A stretch of 64,000 bases of DNA from Holothuria scabra. Its lineage: Eukaryota > Echinodermata > Holothuroidea > Aspidochirotida > Holothuriidae. Positions 40,501 to 52,500 of the stretch are shown piece after piece. How positions within the stretch are numbered: the first letter of the stretch is position 1; each line of letters begins with the position of its first letter. The notes under the pieces are model-generated. The model searched no databases. It saw only the letters and a list, made by a program, of their open reading frames with translations, and was not told the origin of the DNA. The stretch covers positions 8,861,371 through 8,925,370 of the forward strand of contig CM074185.1 in the NCBI GenBank assembly GCA_037179385.1, in the 5' to 3' direction. Both the position numbers and the translations under genes were made by a program.

Positions 40501-43500
40501 TATCTGTTCTATTCATCCAGTCTAGAATGGAGCCATACATGACAGACCAATGATGTAAATGTTCTGAAGGTTGTGAGGTTGGTCAAATGTTGTCATTCAG
40601 TGGATATGAAGCTTCTGTGGCAAGCAGTTAAATGTTTGGTTTCCCCGATCGGCCCTTTGCCAGAGGGTGGGGAGGACTTGAGGAAAAGCACAGATCATGT
40701 AACACAAGTTACGACCCACATGGGGGGTCTTGTTCAATTCCTCCTGACGCAAAGTCTCAGAATGTTAAAGAACTGGGACCATTATACAAGAAAAAAGCAA
40801 TTACACCACAACTCCAGGAAATAAAAAACTGCTATGAAGACATAAAGTATTTACCATGACAGTTATAGTGTCATTGAAGGGTCCTTTACAGGAAAACATC
40901 TCCCGATGAGAAACTCCAGCATCATGCTCTAATGTCTCCCTCCTCTGGTACGAGCAGAGACTACCAGACACCACAAATATGCGAGAATTCTCTATCCTAT
41001 AGTTACCATTGATAACATATGTACCATCTTGTTCTCGAAGAGCTGAAAAGAATCAAGTGATCGAGTATTTACCATCAAAACTGATGTTGTCATGACGCTA
41101 GAAGCAAATGGCAAGTTTTAGCCATCTCAAGCTGGCAACTAATAATCCAGAATCTATCAGAGAACTTCTTGTCCAGGTATCTTGAGATCAATAAAGTTAA
41201 AGGTGTTTGCCCCCTTTAAAGACTATTTGCTCAACAGAGCAACAAGGTTGGCATAAATGGGGTTTACTACCGCTATTACAGAAACAAGCTTAACCCGAGA
41301 AAACGCCTCTTTCTTGGGTAACATTGGCTAAAACATCCTATTCAATTCTAGCAGCATGAATTCACAAGAAATAGGCTTCCATTAAGTGTGCAGTATCAAA
41401 CAATGGCTGGGGCAGCTGAAGTCTACGGAGCTACACAGCTCCCAAAGGCAAGCTGAAGCAAATGCAGCCATGCTTTGTCAGTGTGAAAATTACAAAAGCA
41501 AACAATCTTCAACCTGCTGTTGCAACTTGTGTAGCAACAAAGCATTGCTTGGGAAGCTGCAGCACACAGTTTAACCCTTTCCCTACGGAAGGTGGTCCAA
41601 CCCACCATTCTGAACTATGTATTATATTACGTATTCACAGTACGTATGTACTGGTTCTGCTAAATACTACGTTTTTGTATGGATGATGCCACATTTGCGC
41701 TTTCTATGCCCTGTGAGGATGCATATGTGTTAAATATCTCCTCTTCAAGCCTATTTCATGTCCAAAACACAATTACACACCATAGGCAGGCCATAGATTT
41801 ATAATTAGCTATGCCAGAATGCAGCTGAGTGCTATGGTTTGGCAGTGAAACCATGCATTTATAGTCATGGTAAGTTATAGTTTCGCAGCAAAACCATGCA
41901 TAGCCAAGGGGCTAAGCATGATGCCTAATGAAGTCACTCAAACCTAATACAATGATAAAAACTGTGATCAATTCTTCACATTCACTAATACTGCCCCCTA
42001 AATTAATGCACAACTCAAAACAGATTAAAAAATTTCTCACCAAGGTAGTTTTTCCCACCATAAAGTTCCAAAACTCTAATATTTGTTGCTCCTGATGGGA
42101 TTTCTAAAGCCTCATTGTAGCCTGGATGTACAAAAATAAAAGAATATAAGTACAACACTAGTCTATGAAACATCATTCAAATGGCCTGTTGTTTGACTTT
42201 AACTACTTACCTTTTTCTGATATTCCAAAATAATTATGAATTAAACAAGTGTAGACAAGTCCAATGGGGACAGCAACTGATGGTCTGATTTCAGTCAGCC
42301 ATATCTGGGGTCTACCACCTTTTTATCTAGGGCTGTGAACGTTTAGCAAAATAACTAAACGTTTAACCTCAAAAATTTGCGATCGTTTAGCGATTAATCG
42401 CGATTACCTTATCACGCACACAAAAAAATAATTTCAATACAGTATGTAGTGAGTGATACCGATTGTAATGCAAAAATAATAACAGTTGATATGTTACATG
42501 GAAAAAACAAATTATTCTGAAACTTGAAGCCTACAGTACAAGGTTCAAATATGCCCAGAAATTCCATAATGTTTCATTAAACTAAAAGCAGGGATCATCA
42601 GAGTATACAAATGGATTAATAACTGTCAAAAACACGTTTTGCGATTAATCACTTGTAGCTTTGTACTAAACGTTTATTCCACATGCGATCGTTTAGCGAT
42701 TAATCGTTACACGTTCACAGCCCTATTTTTATCTGTCAATTTCCTCACTTACCTGTATCCTGGATGGTTATACACTAAATTGTATCTTGATTCCCTCAAT
42801 TACACTGAATATGAGGGTTTGAAATTCAAGTAGACCGTAAATAAAGACGATTAAAGGCTGATGGACCCCACTAATGGCTGCCAACAGACACTAAACACAA
42901 GCTCTGCTCAGATTCGTCTATAATAAGGAGTTGCAAGCTTTTCTATGCGATCTCCATTCTTCAAGGAATTGTGAGATGCAAAAGAGGCTAAAGAAATAAC
43001 ACTTATTATCCCAACAGCTGGAGAAGGTGGCCATTACTGGGGTCCATCAGCCTTAAAACGTCTAAATTTATTGCCTACATGCAAATTCTAAATCTAAAAG
43101 ACTCTTATTCAGTGAAATTCAGGGAATCATGTGGTATTTTAGTGTGCAACCATCCAGGATACAGGTAAGTAAAGGATTTGAAAGATTAAAAGAAGGGTTT
43201 AAGGTCACCACAGGATTTGGTATATGGCTACTTATTCTGAGCATTTTGGTGAAATTTGCATTGAAATCCGATGCATGGCTCTCAAGATATGAACAGGTAA
43301 AGTTTTCACATTTTCAACAAAAAGTTAACTTGAAGCAAGCACATATGGCATCACATCCCCACATTAATGGACGGTCCTTTGTTTTTCTTTAAACTTCATA
43401 GTGGATTTTCTCGTCAATAATCCCATCTTATTAAAATGTGATTGCATAAAAGTGGCATGAGCATTTTACAAACTTTGCTTCCCCCACAGGGAGGTCATAC

Positions 43501-46500
43501 TCCTATTAACTTCAAGGTCAACACAACAGTCTGAAAAAAAAGGGAAACAAAACATTCCTTGTCAATGTGAGGAAGTGATATAATCTCTGCTGCCCTCGAA
43601 CTCACTTTTCAACACAAATCTACTGACTTCATTTACTGATATCTCAAGAAATACAGTTCCAATTTGAATGGAACTTTCACCACACTGTGTAGATTTTGTT
43701 CCTCCTTCACATATTTTTGCTTACACTTCCCCTTTAAAGCTGGTAGACCCCATTTCGCCTAGGGCAGACAAAATAAGACCATGACTTGTATGTTCACATT
43801 CATCTATACACAGAATAAATAGTACATAATTTGAAACAGTTTGTAAGGCATTTTTAGAACAAAAAGACAGTGTACATATTGCGCAAGGAACAAAGCCATA
43901 CAAAAGAACCCTCATGTTTTAAAAATGAAAGATTTCAATATCTTTCAACATGAATTCATTTATTTGGCATGTAGTGTAGACATAAACTTCCTTCATCATC
44001 TTCAAGTTTTCAGGGTCTGTGTTAGTTTTAGTTAGATAGTTACATAGAGTTTCACGGCCCAGTTTCCAACCTATTGGTTCAAGTTGAGCCGGCCATGGCC
44101 TTTTTTCCAATTGCGGCTCACTGGCTTGTTTTCCGTACTCTGTTGCTCATGAGGAGCATCACTCACAACGGCAGTAGGTTCCATTTGTAGAGTCTTTTGT
44201 CATTCAGGGTCTGTGAGTGTGCTGTCTGCAATATTGCAAAGAGGACAACTCAGCATGGATTAACAACTACACTACAAAAAGTTTGATTAAAACATGATAT
44301 AAAGTCAAGCAATTAACAAAATATTATACGGGGAATATGAAATCAAAATTTTAAAGCTGATGCCACAAGAAAGTTACTGCTTTGCCATGCCTCAACACCA
44401 ATATTTACAGCAATCTAGTCAGGCACTAAATTTGCTGTGGCACACATGAAGGTTTCTATAGAAAAAGATAGATAACCTATATGGGCCCAATATGTCTAAA
44501 CCCATATAGGGCCCATTTAATTTTGCACCCAAGATTTAAAAAGGCCCTATATTGTAAAACCACATTGATAAGGGGTATTATAGGGCTGGCCCCTCTGGAA
44601 CTATCCCATATGAATCATATGGGTCATGATGGCTGCAAAATTATATGGACCTCATATGGGACAAGAGAAGGGACTCCTAATGGTCCCATATGGGAATGTA
44701 ACCTGGGTACAATTAATCAGTTTAGTTGGTAGAGCTACACTGCTACAAAGCATGTACAAGTTCAGCCACAAATCTCCTCTACTGGGTTGAAGCTGTGACC
44801 AATCATGAGAATTTTACTATCCACACAAAAAAAATTATACAGAAAATAACATCTACATCCAGGGATGTAAGCTACAGTGAGTGGTGCTGGGTAGTGACAC
44901 CCAGCACTACAGGCAAGTACACCTCTTCCCGCCCACAACAAATCGTCTCAATTTGACCTAAAACTAGCCCCAAATTCACATTCAAATAAAATGAGTTAAA
45001 TTAATGAACAATTAATGGCCCAAAAATGGGGCAGATAAAATGGGGTATGGTGAGGTGCTTTTCCCAGATCAGACCATTACCTGGCACTCAAATTTTGCTA
45101 GCTACATCCCTGTCTTCATTCATTTTCTGTTTGCTTTCTCAATAAATATGGATCCTTCTTTATAGTCCCTTAACTATTGCACATTTCTGGAGCAGTCCTT
45201 ACAACTTTTCACTTTCTTCATTGGTTTGAAATGAGGCCATTTACCCCTTTTCGTTCAATATATCTCTATAACTTTTTTTAAAATTGAAATCCTTTTCATT
45301 ACTAAAATTAAAAAACTATAAAAAAAAAAGTTTGTTTCTTCAGAATTCAGAGGTTACGGGAACCTAGCCGGACAGTTGTGAAATCCACTGTAGGACTCTT
45401 TATAACAAAACAAGACCAATGTCAGCATTTTGATAAAAATTTTTAAAATGTAACAAAGTTAACTTGACAATAAAACAGGCTTGGGGAACTGGTTATCAGT
45501 AATCGTAATTGATTGCAATCGATTACACATTTTGAAGTAGTTGTAATCCCAGTCGATTACTTTTCTGAAAATCGCAAAGTAATTGCAATCGTAATGGATT
45601 ACGATGGCAAAGTTATCCCAATCGTGGTTTCATTTCTGATTACATTGAAGTTTAATTAAACAAAGAAGTAAAGTTACAAGCAATTTTTTCAGTGCTTCGT
45701 TCTTCTGTTGGAATGGCAAAATTTAATTGTTCCTTTTTCTTGGATGTTCCAGCTTAAAATAAGTGAAAAGTGCACAAAAGTCTCCACTTTGGGAGGACTT
45801 GGTTCTGTCCGGGCTTATCTAGAGCAATGTTCATGGCCTATTTTCCAGTTGTGGGCACTGGATTGTTTTGCCTAACTACATTGTTTATGTGGAAAGAAAA
45901 TGTAATCACGATTGCAATCATGATTACATTGCAATGTAATCGCAATGGTAATCAATTACTTTGAATTTTAGCTGTAATAGTAATCATATTCGCAATCTTA
46001 AAATATGCAGTAATCGCAATCATAATGTTTTGCCTAACTACATTGTTTATGTGGAAAGAAAATGTAATCACGATTGCAATCATGATTACTTTGCAATGTA
46101 ATCGCAATCATAATCAATTACTTTGAATTTTAGCTGTAATCGTAATCATAATCGCAATCTTAAAATATGCATTAATCGAAATCATAATCGATTACATCGA
46201 GATGTAATCGCCCCAAACCTGCAATAAAAAAGGATTGTTTCTTCAAATGCTACAAAACTGAGTCACACATACACTGTAAAAGGCTCACCTACTTGCAAAT
46301 GGTTGACAATCTTTGTTGAGGTCACCACATTGCAAGAACTTCCATCGCCATCGCAAACACCGCAGACATCCTTCACCTTCGTGGATCCAACCAGACCATC
46401 ACAACCATACATCTGGTGAAAAAAATTTATCCCCAAAAGCAAGGTTACAAAATGACAACTGTTACTGAGGCTAGGTTTTCTTTATTTCATGCAATTGTGA

Positions 46501-49500
46501 CGCATTGATTTTTCATTTAAGACGGTCTGTCGTCATGGAAAAGAATTCTCAAAATGTCAGCCTTCAGAAACCTTTTCACGGATTATGTCACCACCACGTG
46601 ACTTCATGATAAATATCTGAAATATGAATATTTCAGTTACTAATTATGATGTCACGTGGTCATGACGAAATCCATGAAAAGGTTACTGAAGGCTGACGTT
46701 TTGAGAATTCTTTTTAATGACAACACTCCATCTTTAAGAGTGAGGGCTTAAAGGTGAATTATTAGCAAAAATGTTTGTATATGAAAAGAGGAACTTAACC
46801 TTCACAATTTGGTAGAACTGCCTTTCAAATCAGACATGTATTGCTTGAGATATCAGCAAATGAAGTTACTAAATTTGTGTTCCAAGGTGAACTTGAAGAA
46901 AGCACATATGACATCATGTTTTCATGCTTTCTACTTTACAACCAATTTTCTCGCAACATTCTTTTGTTATCAGAATGTGATAGCACAAGTGATATAAGAA
47001 GTTTACTAGCTTTTCACTCTCCATGGTCTCACATGTATCTATCTCCATTATCTTCCAGGTCAACTCAACAGATGGAAAAATGCAACCAGAGAGCCAAAAG
47101 GCTTAGTGGTACCATGCCGCTGAAATGGAAGTCTGGTTTTTTCTTTCAAATCGACAGTGCTTCATAATGTAATGTACCCACAAAGCATATACAAGCTTCC
47201 TACCTTGAGATATCATGTAAGCCAGGCTCAGAGATCCAGACCCTGTGACAACCAACATGACCTTTGACCACCTAAAACTAGGGTTCTACTCACTCTATTG
47301 CATCCACTTATTATGCATGAAATTTTGCTGTATCCTAGGCTCAAACCATAAGCATTTTGTAAACATGGTATCAAGACTTTGACCCCTTATGACCCCATAT
47401 GACATTTGACCTCCACCAAAACAATTCTGCTCCTCACCATGTATGAAATCCATCCAAGCTTCCCATAGTCAGATACTGTGTAAACAAGAATTTTAGACTT
47501 TGACAGCTAGTGACCCCAAATGACCTTTGACCTCCAACAATAGGCTTCTCTCCCTATATAGCTATAGTGCATCAACATACCAACTATGAAATCTGTTGGA
47601 GCTTCCTACCTTCTGATATTGTGTTATTAAACTTTTCAGACATCAATGACCGGTGACCCCACATGACCTTGGACCTCCAGCAAACCCTATAGGGATCATG
47701 TCATCAACATGCACCATCTACATGCCAAATATGAGGACCCTTCAAGTTGCCTTTCTCGAGATACTGTGTACACACATTTGTAAGACTTTAACCTCTGCTG
47801 ACCCAAAATGACCTTTGACCTCCGTGAAAATTGATAGGGATGATTTACTCAAAATGGCCAACCCATACACTAAATATAAGCATGGTCACATGTGTCTATC
47901 TTGAGATAATATTGCAGTTTTGACTTTGTGGTTTCACAGCCTAATAAGAATTGGTGGCACCACCACCCGCCACCCCATATTTTGGCAGTAACACCGAGAA
48001 ATTATTTTGACTGAATCTTTTTGATAAGGTTGCCACAATAGCATGACCTCCCCCCTGAACCTTCACGACATATGGTTTCTAATATTTAATTGGTTCACCT
48101 GAGATCAATAAAGATCCTTGAAACATCTTAGTGGGTATTAATTGAATGGTTGAAAGGAATTAAGGAAGTACCCCATCCATAATATATTTTGTTTAGTAAC
48201 TTACTTTGCACTCACTGTCAATGCAAACCCCTGGACCAGTCTTTGTGACACAATGGGTGCCATCAGGTACTTCATGGTTGATTATCTTCCATTCTGTGGC
48301 TTGGTTGCTATAGCAACTTAACCAGCATGGATTAAGAGCAGGATCTGAGAGAAAATGTGAAGATAAAATATCAACTTATCAAACAATAACCAGAAAGCCA
48401 AAAGGCTTAGTGATTCCTTGCACTCAAATACCTTACCTGCTTTCAAATTGACAGTGCTTGATAGATTTTTCTTTACATTTTAGGCACAGAATTTTTGCAA
48501 TTTTACCCCTGGTGACCTCAAATGACCTTTGACCTCTACCAAAAGCAATAGGCTTCTTTCTCTCAACATGAAAAATCTATACACCAAGTATGAAAATTGT
48601 CGGGCAATCCTATCTGAAGTTATCATGTTTACAAGCCATTTTCGGTGTTTTCACATTTTTACCGCTGATGACCTCAAATGACCTTTGACCTCAGCCAAAA
48701 ACAATAGACTTCTTCCTCTCAACATGACAAACCCATATACCAAGCATGGGAAGTGTCGGTCACTCCTATCTGAAGAAATCATGTTTAAAAGCCATTTTTG
48801 GGATTTTCCCAATTTTACCGCTGGTGACCTCAAATGAACTTTGAATTCTACCAAAAGCAATAGGCTTCTTTCTCTCGACATGACAAATCTATATACCAAA
48901 TATGAAGAGTATCTGTCACTCCTTTTTGAAGATGTCGTGTTTACAAGCCATTTTCAGTGTTTTCGCCATTTTACTGCTGATGACCTCAAATGACCTTTGA
49001 CCTCTACCAAAAACAATAGGGTTCTTCCTCTCAACATGACAAATCTATATACCAAGTATGAAAGTTGTCGGGCAATCCTATCTGAAGATATCGTGTTTAC
49101 AAGCCATTTTCGGCGTTTTCGCAATTTTACCGCTATTGACCTCAAATGACCTTTGACCTCTACCAAAAGCAATAGGCTTCTCTCTCTCAACATGAAAAAT
49201 CTATATACCAAATATGGAGAGTGTTGGTCTCTCCTAACTGAAGATATCATGTTTACAAGCCATTTTCGGTGTTTTCACATTTTTACCGCTGATGACCTCA
49301 AATGACCTTTGACCTCAGCCAAAAACAATAGACTTCTTCCTCTCAACATGACAAACCCATATACCAAGCATGGGAAGTGTCGGTCACTCCTATCTGAAGA
49401 AATCATGTTTAAAAGCCATTTTTGGGATTTTCCCAATTTTACCGCTGGTGACCTCAAATGAACTTTGAATTCTACCAAAAGCAATAGGCTTCTTTCTCTC

Positions 49501-52500
49501 GACATGACAAATCTATATACCAAATATGAAGAGTATCTGTCACTCCTTTTTGAAGATGTCGTGTTTACAAGCCATTTTCAGTGTTTTCGCCATTTTACTG
49601 CTGATGACCTCAAATGACCTTTGACCTCTACCAAAAACAATAGGGTTCTTCCTCTCAACATGACAAATCTATATACCAAGTATGAAAGTTGTCGGGCAAT
49701 CCTATCTGAAGATATCGTGTTTACAAGCCATTTTCGGCGTTTTCGCAATTTTACCGCTATTGACCTCAAATGACCTTTGACCTCTACCAAAAGCAATAGG
49801 CTTCTCTCTCTCAACATGAAAAATCTATATACCAAATATGGAGAGTGTTGGTCTCTCCTAACTGAAGATATCATGTTTACAAGCCATTTTCAGTGTTTTC
49901 GCAATTTTACCGCTGGTGACCTCAAATGACCTTTGACCTCTACCAAAAACAATAGGGTTCTTCCTCTCTACATGATAAATCTATATACCAAGTATGAAAA
50001 TTGTCGGGCAATCCTATCTGAAGATATCGTGTTTACAAGCCATTTTCGGTGTTTTCGCAATTTTACCGCTGGTGACCTCAAATGACCTTTGACCTCTACC
50101 AAAAACAATAGGGTTCTTCTTCTCAACATGACAAATCTATATACCAAGTATGAAAAGTGTTGGTCACTCCTTCCTGAAGATATCGTGTTTACAAGCTATT
50201 TTTGAAATTGTCGCAATTTTACCGCTGGTGACCTCAAATGACCTTTGACCTCTACCAAAAACAATAGGGTTCTTCCTCTCAACATGATAAATCTATATAC
50301 CAAATATGAAAAGTGTCGGACATTCCTATCTTAAGATATCGTGTTTACAAGCAAGTGTCACAAAACCACACACACACACACACACACACACGACATCACC
50401 ATCGCATAGATTCCTTGCCTGCCTACGGCAAGGAATCAACAAAATAGGCACATGGGATATTTCTTTGGGAGGGGGACAGATGTTTTTGCTCTGGCCTCAA
50501 AAGATGGCTGCTGTCCATTCTTGAGACCTAATTCCCACCTTTTACCAGCAATATGTGCTGTGAAACTGGCCTTAAATGCCATATCTCCAGTCTCCGTTGC
50601 CATAGTGGAGGGTTTCCACACCTATTGCACTCTCGCAAGCTGAGTTATGATCATTTTTTTTTGACCAGTTTGGACTTGAGACTGACACACATATAATTAT
50701 TTCATAATTATTAAAGAAACAGACATCACTTTATAATTATTTTAGAAACAGACTTGAAATCACTTCTTAATTATTTTAGAAGCAAACATATGTTATCACC
50801 TTATAAATATTCTAGAAAAAAGTGAATTTCTTAAAAACCCATGGTAAAAATTCATGGTTCCTGAAACTTTTCTTCCTACTTGGTCAACAAACAATAGCCG
50901 CTCTATAACTAACTATTGATATTCTCAACTTCAATCAAGCAATGATTGGATAATTTCCTGACAATTTCCATGGTCCAACTGTCATCTTCACCTTTATCTC
51001 TAACTCCACTGATCCCTGCTAAGAATGTACCATGTGAGCTAATTTTTCCAAGACTTCAGAACTTTCTCATTGAAAGATAGCATTTACATTCTATAGATCT
51101 ATTGGAGCTTAAATTGCAATAAAAACAAAGACAATTAATCATACAATGCCCTTACCCTCTGGATAGTAAAGAGGTTTCCATATTTTCTCAGAAGTTGAAA
51201 TTTGGTCACATTCTTGCTGCCTGAAGTTAGAGTATACACCTGTCGGACAGTCCTGCCAAAAGGAAAAACCCAACAAAAATTGATAGTAAAAAGGTTTAAA
51301 TGATGTAATAAATGGCAAGAAAACAAAATTACGCTACAGATTCAAGTATTTATGTACCCTTTAAGACAATGCTTCTCAACCAGAAGGCTTTAAGATTCTG
51401 CATAAAAAATTTAAAAAAAAAAATTTAAGCCTATCCCAAAAAGGGGGGCCAAGAAGGGTTCTATAATGGGCCAGAAGAGCGGCCTCTTTTTGCTCCAACA
51501 AACTTGAGTCCAAAGGGTTAAACAGAATGGCAGTTGTGCACACACTATAAGTATACAGTTAGATATCACATCACTGAGAATCACTACACAGGGCTTATGT
51601 TTCTGGTAGCTACTCCCATTTTGAACCATTTGTGCACCATAGAAACCGCGTGTTTGGTCTTATGGTAGAGCATCTGCCTCTCACGTGGAAGGCAGGGGTT
51701 CACTTCTCAGGTCAAGTCATACCAAAGACCCTAAAAAAAGGAACCTACTGCCATTGTGTGTGTTACTCCGCATAAGCAATGGAGTAGGGAAAACAAGCCA
51801 GTGAGCCACAACTGGACAAAAGGCCGTGGCTGGTTCGACTTGAACCAATAGGTTGGACACTGGACCATAAAACTCCACCAAACTAACAAAATTGTGCACC
51901 ATAGAGGTGCCTCACAACTGCTCTCTTGCATGGTGATGATATACTACAATCCCTCTCAGACCCAGAACCATTTAACATGCATTCAAACAGCAGCCTCCTT
52001 TTTGTTAAGTGAACTCAGAACTCAGAGAGTAAAGTGAGGGCGCTGTCAGCTACAGCTCAGACATTAGAAATAGTTGGTTATATAACAAGATATTACTGGT
52101 TATAACAGGTGGAGCATGGAACAAACGCTGTCAAAAATAATTTAAGTGAATACATATTATTTGGTTAATCCCTTCAATCTCACAATCAATTCTCCTTTTA
52201 TGTTCAAAAATCTTTAAGAAATGCACAAATGCTGGATAAAATGACAAATGATGGAATGCTGTATGACATGACATTCTTCTTCACCACTAAGTGCTAAGGA
52301 CATGAATTTTTTGAATTGTAGTGCATTGAAATGCAGCTGTCATACAATACATGTGTAGTTAAAACAAATATTTCTTTATTATTTTATCTTAATGTTTGGG
52401 ATAAGTGTCAAATCTAGTGATCTTCAAGTCTGTTGGTACTTGGGGCCAATTTCTACCTTTACTGTATGTAACAATGGTACTTACACTTAACACAACAGTT

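Noticed and set aside
41571..41910. Second piggyBac-like element starting ttaaccctttccctacgg
   Set aside because: The left end resembles the element at 23413, but no matching right end with TTAA could be found.
48651..49874. Four minus-strand open frames of 82 and 98 codons, identical in pairs
   Set aside because: They arise because the 156-bp unit is a multiple of three and lacks stops in that frame; the duplicate pairs reflect the 624-bp higher-order repeat. No evidence of translation.
50441..50452. Helitron CTRR terminus after the hairpin at 50409-50437
   Set aside because: The sequence there reads aacaaaatagg; no CTRR occurs at the expected 10-12 nt, so Helitron identity is left as inference.
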